The notes: generated from the letters alone by a model not told the origin. A DNA stretch of 64,000 nucleotides from an uncultured Clostridia bacterium (GCA_934667105.1 CAKULG010000004.1:62001-126000), one strand, 5' to 3'. Numbered from the stretch's first letter, positions 47,172-56,664 are shown. Numbers and translations are program-made.

Positions 47172-50100
47172 ATGCGGCTGAAAAAGCTGGAAATCCACGG
47201 CTTCAAATCCTTTGCCGATCGCACCGAGATCATCTTTAATTCGGGCATCACGGGCATCGTGGGGCCCAACGGCTCGGGCAAGAGCAATATTGGCGACGCG
47301 GTGCGCTGGGTGCTGGGCGAGCAGAGCGCCCGGGTGCTGCGCGGCGCGAAAATGGAGGATATTATCTTCAACGGCACCGCCAAGCGCAAGGCGGCCTCCT
47401 ATTGCGAGGTGTCGCTGGTTTTCGATAATGAGGATGGGGCGCTGAAATCCAATTTTGCTGAGGTAATGGTCACGCGCCGGGTATACCGCAATGGCGACAG
47501 TGAATATTACCTCAACAAAACTGCCTGCCGCTTGAAGGATATTCTGGATCTGTTCCGGGATACCGGTATCGGGCGGGAGGGCTATTCCCTGATCGGCCAG
47601 GGGCGCATCGACGAAATTCTTTCCGTGAAAAGCGAGGATCGCCGCCAGGTGTTCGAGGAGGCGGCAGGGGTGATGACCTACCGCGTCCGCAAGGAGGAGG
47701 CGGAGCGAAAGCTGGCCCGCACCCGGGATAACCTGAGCCGCGTGAACGATATTCTCGAAGAGTTGGCCAACCGGGTGGAGCCCCTGGAAAAGCAGGCGGC
47801 CGTGGCCAAGGAATATCTGGAATTGGCCCAGCGGCTGCGCACGCTGGAAATCAATATTTTCCTCATCCGCTATGACCGCGCCAAGGAGCGCATCACCGCC
47901 CTGAATCAGACGCTGGAGGGGCTGCGGGACGTGCTGCTGCATCACGAGGCCCGGCTGAACGAGCTGAACGGCCAGCGGGAGCAATTGGAGGAGGCTATTT
48001 CCCGTCTGGAGGAGGAATTGGCCCAGGCGCGGCAGGAGCATCTGCAATGCAACGACGCGCTGCACGAGGGCCGCGCGGCCCGGGAGCGCATCGCCCACCA
48101 AAGAGAAAGCGCCCAGGAAAATTTGCGCCGGATCGCCCAGGAATCGGAAGAAACTAAGCGGAAGCAGGCAGAATTGCAGGCGCTGTTTGAAAAGGGCGAA
48201 CAGGATACCCAGGAAAGCGACCGCGCGCTGCTGCGGGCCCAGCAGGAGCTGGACGCGGAGCAGGGCAGGCTGGATGAATTCCTGGCCGGGGCCCAGGAAA
48301 AGGAAACGCTGCTGGATCGGCATAAGGCGGATATCCTGGCGGCGGTAAACCGCCTGTCCGACGCGCGCAATCAGCAGGCACGGCAGCAAGCCGTCTGCGC
48401 CCAGATGAAAAACCGCCTGGCCGAGATCGAGCAGGCGGCGCAGGAGGGCGGCGAAAAGCAGAGCGAACTGGCCCGCGCCCTGCGGGATGCGGAAGCCCAG
48501 GCCGCTCAGGTGGGGGAGGGGCTGGAAGCCCTTAAGAACGACGCGGCCGCCTCCGAGGGCCGTCTTCGCGCCCTCACCCAGGAAACCCAGGCGGCCGCCG
48601 AGCGGGCCCAGACGCTCAACGGCAAGTATCAGGCGGATGTGAGCCGCCTGCGCCTGATGGAGGAAATGGCCCGGGAAATGGAGGGCTATAATCAATCCGT
48701 CCGCCGGGCGCTGCAATACGCCCAACAGGATAAAAGCGTCCGCGGCGTGGTGGCCCGGCTGATGCAGGTGCCCAAAGAATTGGAAACCGCCATCGATATG
48801 GTGCTGGGCGGCGCGCTGCAAAATATCGTAACCGAAAACGAAGAGGCCGCCAAGCGGCTCATCGATTATCTGCGCAATAATCGCCTGGGCCGCGCCACCT
48901 TCCTGCCCATGACCAGCGTGAAGGCCCGGGTGCTCACGGCGGAGGAACGCCGTCTGCTTTCCATGCCCGGCTGCCTGGGCGTGGCCAGCGAATTAATCTC
49001 CTTCGCCCCCGAATACCGGGGCATTATGGAAAACCTGCTGGGCCGCACGGTGATCGCGCGGGATCTGGACAGCGGCATTCCCATCATGCGCGCGGGCAGG
49101 CACGCCTTCCGGCTGGTGACGCTCGCGGGCGACGTTATGCACTCCGGCGGCTCCATGACGGGCGGCACGGCGCAAAAGAGCGCTGTCAGCCTGCTGGGCC
49201 GCGAACGCGAAATGCAGGAACTGCGCGGCGCGCTGGCCCAGGAGCGGGAGGAACTGACCGCCCTGCGGGAAAAACTGACGCGGATGCAGGGCGACCGCGA
49301 GGAATTAAAGCGCCTGCGCAACGAGGCCCTGGAGCGAGTGCATCAGGAAGAAATCGCCGTGGCCCGGGAGCAGGAGCGCGTTTTCAACGCCCGGGCGGAA
49401 CTGACCGCCGCCGCCGCGCAATTGGAGAAAACCCAGGCCGCCGCCGTGCAGCTGCGGGAGAGCATCGCGGAAATCGAGCGCGATCTGGCCGACACCCAGC
49501 GGCAGACCGAGCACGAAACCATCGACCGCGAGGCCATGGATCAAAAAACCGAGGCGCTGCAAAAAGCGCTGCTGGAAGCCCGGGAACGTGCGGACGCCCA
49601 GCGCGATCTGGTGACGCAGATGCGGCTGAAATACGCCGAACTGGCCCACGCCTTGGATACCCTGCGCCGGGATCGCGCCCGGCGGGATCAGGAAAGCGCC
49701 GGGCTCTCCGCCCAGCTTTCCCGGCTGGAAAATCAGCGCCAGGCCCAGCAAACGGCCCTGGAAGAGGCGGAGCAGCGCTTCCAGGCCCAGGATGCGGCCT
49801 GCGCCGCCCTGGAAACGGAGTTGGCGGAGCGTCAGGCCCGGGTGGACGCCCTGGAAATGGAGCGCCAGGAGAAATCCGCCGGTCAGCGGGAATGCTTGCG
49901 TCTGGCGGAAGAAGCGCATAAAGCCTACGACGACGACAGCCTGAAGCTGCACCGGACGGAGCTGGCCCACGACAGGGCGGAGAACGACCTGAAGGTCATG
50001 AGCGACCATATTTTCAATTCCTACGATCTCACCTACGCCGGAGCGGAGGAATACCGTTCCGCCGAGCCCTTCGATCTGGGGGCAGGGGAGAAGGAAAGCG

Positions 50101-50729
50101 CCCAGCTGCGGGGCCGCATCCGGGAGATGGGGCCGGTGAACGTGGGCGCTATCGAGGAATACGCCGCCACCAAGGAACGCTTCGACGATCTGACCGCCCA
50201 GCGCCAGGATCTTGCCAAGGCGGAGGAGGACCTGCAAACGCTGATTACCCGCCTGCTTTCCCAGATGGAAAAGCAATTCGTGGTGGAATTTGCCAAGATG
50301 GGCGAGTATTTCAAGGAGACCTTCGCCCGGCTTTTCGGCGGCGGCCAGGCGGAACTGCGCCTGACCGACCCGGAGGATGCGCTGAATTGCGGCATTGAGA
50401 TTATCGCCCAGCCCCCGGGAAAGAAATTGCAGCTGCTGAGCCTGCTCTCAGGCGGCGAGCGCGCCCTGACGGCCATCGCCATCCTGTTCGCCATGCTCAA
50501 GCTCAAGCCCACCCCCTTCTGTATTCTGGATGAAATCGAGGCGGCGCTGGACGAGGCGAACATCGGCTATTTCGCGGATTATCTTTCCGAATATAAAAAG
50601 ACCACCCAGTTTGTCGTCGTCACCCACCGCAAGGGCACCATGGAGCGCTGCGACGCGCTTTACGGCGTGGCCATGCAGGAAAAGGGCGTGTCGGGCATGG
50701 TGTCGGTGAATTTGCAGGATTACGAATAA
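47172..50729 (+). CDS. smc: Chromosome condensation protein SMC
   Basis: 1185 residues, full length. Walker A Gly-Pro-Asn-Gly-Ser-Gly-Lys-Ser at 31-38, a first long coiled coil (about 165-500), hinge (about 515-665, with Gly-Gly-Ala-Leu-Gln-Asn-Ile-Val and several Gly of the hinge turn), a second coiled coil to about 1010, then the signature Leu-Leu-Ser-Gly-Gly-Glu-Arg-Ala-Leu-Thr and Walker B Phe-Cys-Ile-Leu-Asp-Glu-Ile-Glu-Ala-Ala-Leu-Asp. It forms the ring that loads on DNA with ScpA/ScpB, which are not in the window. Order rnc-smc-ftsY is the common Bacillota arrangement. Confidence 0.98.
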   Translation: MRLKKLEIHGFKSFADRTEIIFNSGITGIVGPNGSGKSNIGDAVRWVLGEQSARVLRGAKMEDIIFNGTAKRKAASYCEVSLVFDNEDGALKSNFAEVMVTRRVYRNGDSEYYLNKTACRLKDILDLFRDTGIGREGYSLIGQGRIDEILSVKSEDRRQVFEEAAGVMTYRVRKEEAERKLARTRDNLSRVNDILEELANRVEPLEKQAAVAKEYLELAQRLRTLEINIFLIRYDRAKERITALNQTLEGLRDVLLHHEARLNELNGQREQLEEAISRLEEELAQARQEHLQCNDALHEGRAARERIAHQRESAQENLRRIAQESEETKRKQAELQALFEKGEQDTQESDRALLRAQQELDAEQGRLDEFLAGAQEKETLLDRHKADILAAVNRLSDARNQQARQQAVCAQMKNRLAEIEQAAQEGGEKQSELARALRDAEAQAAQVGEGLEALKNDAAASEGRLRALTQETQAAAERAQTLNGKYQADVSRLRLMEEMAREMEGYNQSVRRALQYAQQDKSVRGVVARLMQVPKELETAIDMVLGGALQNIVTENEEAAKRLIDYLRNNRLGRATFLPMTSVKARVLTAEERRLLSMPGCLGVASELISFAPEYRGIMENLLGRTVIARDLDSGIPIMRAGRHAFRLVTLAGDVMHSGGSMTGGTAQKSAVSLLGREREMQELRGALAQEREELTALREKLTRMQGDREELKRLRNEALERVHQEEIAVAREQERVFNARAELTAAAAQLEKTQAAAVQLRESIAEIERDLADTQRQTEHETIDREAMDQKTEALQKALLEARERADAQRDLVTQMRLKYAELAHALDTLRRDRARRDQESAGLSAQLSRLENQRQAQQTALEEAEQRFQAQDAACAALETELAERQARVDALEMERQEKSAGQRECLRLAEEAHKAYDDDSLKLHRTELAHDRAENDLKVMSDHIFNSYDLTYAGAEEYRSAEPFDLGAGEKESAQLRGRIREMGPVNVGAIEEYAATKERFDDLTAQRQDLAKAEEDLQTLITRLLSQMEKQFVVEFAKMGEYFKETFARLFGGGQAELRLTDPEDALNCGIEIIAQPPGKKLQLLSLLSGGERALTAIAILFAMLKLKPTPFCILDEIEAALDEANIGYFADYLSEYKKTTQFVVVTHRKGTMERCDALYGVAMQEKGVSGMVSVNLQDYE

Positions 50730-50787
50730 TATTTGCAGGAGCATAAAAAAGGCCGCGCCCCGCGCGCGGAAGCAAGGAGGCAGAACT

Positions 50788-51684
50788 ATGGGATTCTTTC
50801 AGCGCCTGCGTCAGGGCCTGACTAAAACTCGGGGCGGCCTGACGGATAAAGTGGACGAACTGGTGCGCAATACCCGCCAGATCGACGAGGATTTCTACGA
50901 CGAACTGACGGATATTCTTATCCTGGCGGACGTGGGCATGGCCGCCACCACGGATATTATCGAAAAGCTGCGCCAGCGGGTGAAGGCGGAAAATATTCAG
51001 GATGCGGAAAAGGGCCGGGAAATCCTCAAGCAGATCATCATTGAGGAAATGAATATTCCCCGCCCGCCGCTGAAATGGCCCATGGTGATGTTCGTGGTGG
51101 GCGTAAACGGCGTGGGCAAAACCACCACCATCGGCAAATTGGCCCTGCGCTTTCAGGAAATCGGCCACAGCGTGATGCTGGCCGCCGCGGATACCTTCCG
51201 CGCCGCCGCGGACGAGCAACTGGCCGTCTGGGCGGAGCGGGCCAAGGTGCCCATCATCCGCCATCAGGAGGGCAGCGACCCTGCCGCCGTGGTGTACGAC
51301 GCGGTGCAGGCGGCCAAGGCCCGGAAAACCGATTTGCTGATCGTGGATACCGCGGGCCGGCTGCATAATAAGAAAAATCTAATGGACGAGCTTTCCAAAA
51401 TGCGCCGGATTATCGATCGGGAATATCCAGAAGCGGAAATGCGCTGCATGCTGGTGCTGGATGCGACGACGGGCCAGAACGGCATTCAGCAGGCCAAGCA
51501 ATTTAAAGAAGCGGCGGAAATCGGCGGCATTATCCTCACCAAGCTGGACGGAACCGCCAAGGGCGGCGTGGCCATCGCCATCCGGCGGGAGCTGAACGTG
51601 CCGGTGTGGTATATCGGCGTGGGCGAGGGCATCGACGATTTGCAGGCCTTCGATGCGAAAGAATTCGTAAATGCGTTGTTTTAA
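50788..51684 (+). CDS. ftsY: Signal recognition particle receptor FtsY
   Basis: 298 residues: the N domain (about 1-95) and G domain with Gly-Val-Asn-Gly-Val-Gly-Lys-Thr-Thr-Thr at 105-114, Asp-Thr-Phe-Arg-Ala-Ala-Ala, Asp-Thr-Ala-Gly-Arg, Thr-Lys-Leu-Asp-Gly-Thr-Ala-Lys-Gly-Gly and Gly-Val-Gly-Glu near the end. It has almost no acidic A domain, as in many Gram-positive FtsY proteins. It guides ribosomes with nascent membrane proteins to the translocon. AAGGAGG before the ATG. A promoter for the next gene overlaps its last codons. Confidence 0.97.
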   Translation: MGFFQRLRQGLTKTRGGLTDKVDELVRNTRQIDEDFYDELTDILILADVGMAATTDIIEKLRQRVKAENIQDAEKGREILKQIIIEEMNIPRPPLKWPMVMFVVGVNGVGKTTTIGKLALRFQEIGHSVMLAAADTFRAAADEQLAVWAERAKVPIIRHQEGSDPAAVVYDAVQAAKARKTDLLIVDTAGRLHNKKNLMDELSKMRRIIDREYPEAEMRCMLVLDATTGQNGIQQAKQFKEAAEIGGIILTKLDGTAKGGVAIAIRRELNVPVWYIGVGEGIDDLQAFDAKEFVNALF

Positions 51685-51729
51685 GACGCAATCTATGGTA
51701 AAATAGGCGCGCCTTCCCCCTAAGGAAGG
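51676..51729 (+). promoter_or_regulatory. Promoter in the ftsY tail with hairpin at the start site
   Basis: TTGTTT (51676-51681), 17 bases, TAAAAT (51699-51704) with TGG before it. Seven bases further on a small hairpin begins, CCTTCC (51712-51717) with GGAAGG (51724-51729). It would drive the GNAT gene and perhaps the genes after it. Confidence 0.65.
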
Positions 51730-51752
51730 ACCGAGAGGAATGAGAAATCGCT

Positions 51753-52220
51753 ATGCTTTTGCGCCTTTTTTCCCGCAAGCCCATGTTTTCCGACGGCGAG
51801 ATTGATCTCACCCTTTCCAACGAGGATGTGAGCGATCCGGAGTGCGGCATTGACGACGGCTACACCTTCTATATCTATCGGGCGAAAACCCGGGATTATT
51901 TGGGCTATGTGAGCCTGCGCCTGGGGGAGAGCCCTGCGCTGTATTATCTGGGGCACATCGGCTATCGCATCGAGGCGGAGCACCGGGGCCACGGCTACGC
52001 CGCCCGGGCCTGCCGCCTGATGCTGCCGCTGCTGCAAAGGCTGCGGCTGGAAAGCGTTGTGATTACCACCAACGTGGAAAATATCCCCTCCCGGAAAACC
52101 TGCCTGCGCCTGGGCTGCGTGCTGGAACGTATCGCCCCGGTGCCCCCGGAATACCGCGCCCTGTGCGCGGGGGCGGCCCAGAAATGCCGGTATATCTGGC
52201 GCATTCCGCCCGCGGGTTGA
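51753..52220 (+). CDS. GNAT-family N-acetyltransferase
   Basis: 155 residues. The acetyl-CoA loop is Glu-Ala-Glu-His-Arg-Gly-His-Gly-Tyr-Ala-Ala-Arg-Ala (about 75-87), followed by the helix and Thr-Asn-Val-Glu-Asn-Ile-Pro-Ser-Arg-Lys-Thr-Cys, typical of this fold. The substrate is unknown. GAGAGGAATGAG lies before the ATG with slightly long spacing; an ATG at 51783 in the same frame would also leave the domain whole. It is set between ftsY and a hydrolase gene and has its own promoter. Confidence 0.85.
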   Translation: MLLRLFSRKPMFSDGEIDLTLSNEDVSDPECGIDDGYTFYIYRAKTRDYLGYVSLRLGESPALYYLGHIGYRIEAEHRGHGYAARACRLMLPLLQRLRLESVVITTNVENIPSRKTCLRLGCVLERIAPVPPEYRALCAGAAQKCRYIWRIPPAG

Positions 52221-52293
52221 AAAGCGGCCTTTTCCGCATGGCGCATGAAAAAAACACATATACTAGCAATGCAAGCAAAAGGAGGAAGCGATC

Positions 52294-53067
52294 ATGGAAA
52301 TGACGGCGGGCAACGTGAAGCTGTATTATGAGCAGATGGGAAACGCGGGCCGGAAAATCCTCCTTTTGCACGGCTGGGGCTGCTCCACGGAACATTTCGC
52401 CCTGCTGGGCCGGGAGCTATCCCGGGATTACCGGGTGACGATGGTGGATTTTCCGGGCCACGGCAAATCGGGCCGCCCGCCCGAGCCCTGGGGCGTGCCG
52501 GAATACGCCGCCTGCATCCGGGAAATGATGCTGCGGCTGGGGCTGCCCCCCTGCGCGATCATCGCCCATTCCTTCGGCGGGCGGGTGGCGCTGTATATCG
52601 CTTCACATTGGCCCGAAATGGTGGAGCAAATGGTGCTGACGGGGTGCGCCGGGCTGCGGGAGGAGCAGACGGCGGCGCAGAAAAAGAAAAGCGCCGCCTA
52701 CCAGCGCAGGAAAAAAGCGCTGGAACGCCTCAGCTGCCTGCCTCTGGCCGGGCCCCTGGCGGGCCGCGCCCTGGAAAAGCTGCGGCAGAAATACGGCTCG
52801 GCGGATTACCGGGCGCTGGATCCCGAAATGCGAAAGACCTTCGTGAAGGTGATCTCCCAGGATCTTCGCCCCTGCCTGAAGCAGATTCAGGCCCCCACGC
52901 TGCTGGTCTGGGGAGAAAACGATACTGCCACCCCGCTTTGGATGGGCCGAATTATGGAAAAGGAAATCCCGGACGCGGGGCTGGTGATTTTCGAACAGGA
53001 CGATCATTTCGCCTATCTGCGCCAGTGGCCGCGGTTCGCGGCGGTGGTGCGGGCATTTTTGAAATGA
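52294..53067 (+). CDS. Alpha/beta hydrolase
   Basis: 257 residues. The oxyanion part His-Gly-Trp-Gly-Cys is at 26-30, nucleophile Ser93 in Ala-His-Ser-Phe-Gly-Gly, the acid in Trp-Gly-Glu-Asn-Asp near 208 and the His in Glu-Gln-Asp-Asp-His-Phe near 240, so the triad is complete. A cap domain (about 125-180, rich in Lys and Arg) lies between. Substrate cannot be told from the sequence. AAGGAGGAAG precedes the ATG, and the MurF-like gene starts 13 bases after the stop, so it is probably in the same transcript as murF-like and ddl. Confidence 0.88.
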   Translation: MEMTAGNVKLYYEQMGNAGRKILLLHGWGCSTEHFALLGRELSRDYRVTMVDFPGHGKSGRPPEPWGVPEYAACIREMMLRLGLPPCAIIAHSFGGRVALYIASHWPEMVEQMVLTGCAGLREEQTAAQKKKSAAYQRRKKALERLSCLPLAGPLAGRALEKLRQKYGSADYRALDPEMRKTFVKVISQDLRPCLKQIQAPTLLVWGENDTATPLWMGRIMEKEIPDAGLVIFEQDDHFAYLRQWPRFAAVVRAFLK

Positions 53068-53080
53068 AAGGAGAGGCGGC

Positions 53081-54706
53081 ATGCGCGCGCTGCTTTTCTC
53101 ATGGCTTCCCATGCTGGCGATCACGGCCAGCCTTTTGACGGCTGTCCGCAGGCTGGCGCATTATTTCCAATTGGAAAGCTATCAATTCCACGGCTATCGA
53201 AAAACGCTGCTTCGCCAGAAAAAGCAGGTGACGCTGGACGCGCTTTTCCTGACGGGGATGTATTTGGGTATTTTCGGGCTGTACGCGCTGATATGCGCCG
53301 GGGGGAATCCTTCCCCCTGGGCGGCTCTGGGCGCGGCGGCGCTGTATCCTCCCGCCGGGTGGCTGATTCGCCGGCGCGGCCTGGGCAAGGCGGAAAAAAA
53401 GAAATTCGCCCCCACCGCCCGGGTGAAGCGGCTGTACGGCGCGCTGACGGCGGCGCTGCTGGGGCTGCTGTGGGCGGCGCAGGCGCTGTTGGGCAATCCG
53501 GCGGAGCGCGCGGGGGCCTTTATCGGCGCGGCGGCCTGGGCGTTCCCGCTGCTGCTGCCCGCATTGCTGGCGCCGGCCGCGTTGCTGGCGCTGCCGGTGG
53601 AAAAATTGATTTTCTTTCTGTATTTCCACGATGCGGAAAGGAAGCTGCTGCAAAACGACCGCCTCATTCGCATCGGTATCACCGGCAGCTATGGAAAAAC
53701 CTCCGTGAAATTCATCCTGGCGCAGATTCTTTCCCAGAAATACAACGTGCTGGCCACCCCCGCCTCCTTTAACACGCCCATGGGCGTGACCCGCATTATC
53801 CGCCAGCGCCTGACCCCCTCTCACCAGGTGTTTATCGGGGAAATGGGCGCGCGGCATGTGGGTGAAATTAAGGAGCTGTGCCGCCTGGTGCATCCCCAGA
53901 TCGGGCTGCTGACCGCCGTGGGCCCCCAGCACCTGGACACCTTCAAAACCCTGGAGCGCATTCGCGATACCAAGTATGAGCTGGTGGACGCGCTGCCTCC
54001 CGACGGCCTGGCCGTGTTCCAGGACGACGGGGCCATCGTGACGGCGCTTTATGAGAAAACAGAAAAGGATAAGCTGCTCACCGGCAGCGCCCAGGGGGAC
54101 GCCTGGGCGGAGCATGTGGGCGTGTCCCCGGCGGGAAGCCATTTTTCCCTTTGCCTGAAGGGCTGGGAGCCTATCCCTTGCGAAACGCGGCTGCTGGGCG
54201 CGCACAATATCAAGAATATCGTCATGGCGGCGGCGGTGGCCAAGCGCCTGGGCCTCAGCCGGGAGCAAATCGCCCGGGGCGTGGCCTCCCTCAAGCCGGT
54301 GGAGCACCGGCTGCAATTGCTGCAATCGGCGGGGGGCGTTACCGTCATCGACGATGCGTTCAACACCAACCCCCGTTCCAGCCGGGCGGCGCTGGATGTG
54401 CTGGGCTCCTTTGCGGGGCGGCGCATTATCGTCACCCCCGGTATGGTGGAGCTGGGCGCGGAGGAAGAAAAATATAATTACGAATTTGGCCGCTATATGG
54501 CGGGCCGGGCGGATGTGGCGCTGCTGATCGGCAGAAAGCACACCGCGTCCATCGCCCGGGGCCTGGCGGACGCGGGCTTTCCCCCGGAAAGCGTTCACAC
54601 GCTGGATTCGCTGGAGGAGGCCGTGCGCTTTAACCGGGAAAACCTCCGCCAGGGAGACGTGGTTCTGTATGAAAACGATCTGCCCGATCATTACAGCGAG
54701 GGCTGA
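53081..54706 (+). CDS. Membrane-anchored Mur ligase of the MurF type
   Basis: 541 residues. The first 190 are membrane helices (about 3-20, 53-73, 80-96, 117-137, 144-180); the rest is a Mur ligase: Gly-Ile-Thr-Gly-Ser-Tyr-Gly-Lys-Thr-Ser at 199-208, Gly-Glu-Met-Gly-Ala-Arg (the MurF mark), Gly-Pro-Gln-His-Leu-Asp, Leu-Gly-Ala-His-Asn-Ile-Lys-Asn and Asp-Asp-Ala-Phe-Asn-Thr-Asn-Pro. The usual MurF N-terminal uridine-binding domain is missing and replaced by the membrane part. Followed after 15 bases by a D-Ala-D-Ala ligase, which supplies the substrate MurF adds. It may be a membrane-bound form of MurF or a ligase for another wall precursor. Confidence 0.85.
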   Translation: MRALLFSWLPMLAITASLLTAVRRLAHYFQLESYQFHGYRKTLLRQKKQVTLDALFLTGMYLGIFGLYALICAGGNPSPWAALGAAALYPPAGWLIRRRGLGKAEKKKFAPTARVKRLYGALTAALLGLLWAAQALLGNPAERAGAFIGAAAWAFPLLLPALLAPAALLALPVEKLIFFLYFHDAERKLLQNDRLIRIGITGSYGKTSVKFILAQILSQKYNVLATPASFNTPMGVTRIIRQRLTPSHQVFIGEMGARHVGEIKELCRLVHPQIGLLTAVGPQHLDTFKTLERIRDTKYELVDALPPDGLAVFQDDGAIVTALYEKTEKDKLLTGSAQGDAWAEHVGVSPAGSHFSLCLKGWEPIPCETRLLGAHNIKNIVMAAAVAKRLGLSREQIARGVASLKPVEHRLQLLQSAGGVTVIDDAFNTNPRSSRAALDVLGSFAGRRIIVTPGMVELGAEEEKYNYEFGRYMAGRADVALLIGRKHTASIARGLADAGFPPESVHTLDSLEEAVRFNRENLRQGDVVLYENDLPDHYSEG

Positions 54707-54721
54707 CAGGAGGAAACGGCA

Positions 54722-55927
54722 ATGAGCAAAATGCAGCTGGGCGTGTTATTCGGCAGCCGCACCTGCGAGCACGAGGTAGCCATCATCAGCGCAGTGCAAT
54801 TGATGCGCAATGTGAACCGGGAAAAATACGATGTGATTCCCGTGTATATCAGCCAGAAGGGGGAATGGTTCACCGGCGAACCCCTGCTGGATATGAAAAC
54901 CTACACCCCCTTTGATCCCTTTGCAAAGGGCCTGATTCCCGTGCATCTGGATCTGACGGCGGGCTCGGGCGCGCTGCTGCATTACGCGCCGCCCCGGGGC
55001 CTGCTGGGCGGCGGCCGGGAGGAAGTGGTTGCCCGGCTGGATTGCGTCATTCCGGTGATGCACGGCTTGCATGGGGAGGACGGCTCCGTTCAGGGGCTGC
55101 TGGAGCTGGCGAACATCCCCTACGCCTCCACTGGTATCACGGGCTCCGCCGTGGGCATGGATAAAATTACCATGAAGCGCTTTTTCCGGGGCATGGGTTA
55201 TCCCGTGCTGCCCGACTGCGCCCTCACCCGCGCCCAATGGGAAAGGAATGCGGACGCGGCGCTGGATCAGGTGGAAAAATCGCTGCCCTATCCCGTTTTC
55301 GTCAAGCCCGCCTGCCTGGGCTCCTCCATCGGGGTCAGCCGGGCGGACGGCCGGGATAAGCTGCGGGAGGCGCTTCAACTGGCCTTTTCCTATGATCGCC
55401 GGGTGCTGGTGGAGCAGGGGCTGGATAAGCCCATCGAGGTGAATTGCTCCGTGTTGGGCTTCGACGGCGAACGCCGGGCTTCCGTGCTGGAAATGCCCAA
55501 CGCGGGCACGGGCTTTCTGGATTTCGCGGAAAAATATTTGGCGGGCAGCACGGGCAGCAAGGGCATGGCCAGCCTGAAGCGCATTGTGCCCGCCCCTATC
55601 GGAGAGGAGCTTACCCAGGCGCTCCAGGCCCTCTCGCTGGATATTTTCGACGCGATGGATTGCAAGGGCGTGGTGCGCATCGATTATATGCTGGATCGCC
55701 ACAGCGATCATTATTACATTACCGAAATCAACACCATTCCCGGCTCCCTGGCCTATTATCTTTGGGCGGAGACGGGCCTACCCTACGATCAATTGATCGA
55801 TGAAATGGTGAAATACGCCCTTCGCGCTTTCCAGGAAAAGGAGCGCAACAGCTTCGCCTATTCTTCGGATATTCTGTCCGGCGCGGTGCTGGGCGGCGGA
55901 AAAAAGGGCGGCAAGCTAAAGCTGTAA
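54722..55927 (+). CDS. ddl: D-alanine--D-alanine ligase
   Basis: 401 residues, about 40 to 90 more than common Ddl. ATP-grasp blocks: Glu in Cys-Glu-His-Glu-Val (first substrate Glu), His-Gly-Leu-His-Gly-Glu-Asp-Gly, Leu-Gly-Ser-Ser-Ile-Gly-Val-Ser, and the omega-loop Glu-Lys-Tyr-Leu, where the Tyr corresponds to Tyr216 of E. coli DdlB; Van-type and Leuconostoc enzymes that make D-Ala-D-Lac have His or Phe here. So D-Ala-D-Ala is the expected product. Ile-Thr-Glu-Ile-Asn-Thr-Ile-Pro-Gly closes the metal site. The tail beyond about 370 (Gly-Gly-Gly-Lys-Lys-Gly-Gly-Lys-Leu) is basic and probably loose. Confidence 0.95.
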   Translation: MSKMQLGVLFGSRTCEHEVAIISAVQLMRNVNREKYDVIPVYISQKGEWFTGEPLLDMKTYTPFDPFAKGLIPVHLDLTAGSGALLHYAPPRGLLGGGREEVVARLDCVIPVMHGLHGEDGSVQGLLELANIPYASTGITGSAVGMDKITMKRFFRGMGYPVLPDCALTRAQWERNADAALDQVEKSLPYPVFVKPACLGSSIGVSRADGRDKLREALQLAFSYDRRVLVEQGLDKPIEVNCSVLGFDGERRASVLEMPNAGTGFLDFAEKYLAGSTGSKGMASLKRIVPAPIGEELTQALQALSLDIFDAMDCKGVVRIDYMLDRHSDHYYITEINTIPGSLAYYLWAETGLPYDQLIDEMVKYALRAFQEKERNSFAYSSDILSGAVLGGGKKGGKLKL

Positions 55928-55963
55928 GCCGCCCCTAATGTATTATTTATGCGGAATCGCCTT

Positions 55964-56491
55964 TTATAAAAGGCACCCCATCTCCAGCCGCACCTCGTGC
56001 TTGGCGATATCCTCGTTGGAATATTCGCAGGCGTTAAAGCCCATAAGCGTAAGCCCCTGGGAAAGATAAAAGGAGACGGCGGCGCAATTGCAGCTTTGTG
56101 TTTCCAGAATCAGGGCGCGGTAACGTCCCGCCCGGGCGATTTCTTTGGCCTTGGTCATCAGCAGCGTGCCGTATCCCCGGCGGCGAAAGCCCTCCTGCAC
56201 GCAAAGATTGGTGACGCGCAGACGGCCGTTCCATTTTTCCGGCGTAACCTCCATCACGGCCAGCAGCCGGGGTCCGTCCCACAGGCCGAAGGCTCGGGGA
56301 TCATCCCAATGCGGGGCGAAAAGCTTGTCTGTAAATTCCTTATGCGTCGGGGCGCAGGGGGTGCGCACCAACTCCACGGAGAAAATGTTTTCCGTCGCGC
56401 GCATGCGCACGTCGTAGTACGCCCGGCAGGTGTAGGAAAAAACAAGCTCGTAGCCCTCGTATTGCGCCTGGGGCAGTTCTGCGATACGCAT
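55964..56491 (-). CDS. GNAT-family N-acetyltransferase
   Basis: 175 residues. The acetyl-CoA loop reads Cys-Val-Gln-Glu-Gly-Phe-Arg-Arg-Arg-Gly-Tyr-Gly-Thr-Leu-Leu (about 107-121), then Leu-Ile-Leu-Glu-Thr-Gln-Ser-Cys-Asn-Cys-Ala-Ala-Val-Ser-Phe-Tyr, the usual strand 5 and helix 4. Substrate unknown. It is the only minus-strand gene between ftsY and the phosphatase at 59396 and converges with ddl; its upstream side faces rnhA, with AAGGAG before the ATG. Confidence 0.88.
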   Translation of the reverse strand: MRIAELPQAQYEGYELVFSYTCRAYYDVRMRATENIFSVELVRTPCAPTHKEFTDKLFAPHWDDPRAFGLWDGPRLLAVMEVTPEKWNGRLRVTNLCVQEGFRRRGYGTLLMTKAKEIARAGRYRALILETQSCNCAAVSFYLSQGLTLMGFNACEYSNEDIAKHEVRLEMGCLL

Positions 56492-56664
56492 GAAAAGCGG
56501 CTCCTTTCAGGGATAAAATGCTCTTTTCACGGGGAAGCCCACGCGGCTTTCGCCCGTATCCAGCGAAATTATTGTACCACAGGACGGAAAAAAAGGGAAG
56601 CGCGGCGAAAAACGCCGCAAGCGGAAAATCAAGCGATACAAGCGAAACGGAGGCGTTTTTCAGC

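Noticed and set aside
54722..55927. Vancomycin-resistance-type D-Ala-D-Lac ligase
   Set aside because: The omega-loop residue is Tyr (Glu-Lys-Tyr), as in D-Ala-D-Ala ligases, and no vanH or vanX lies nearby.
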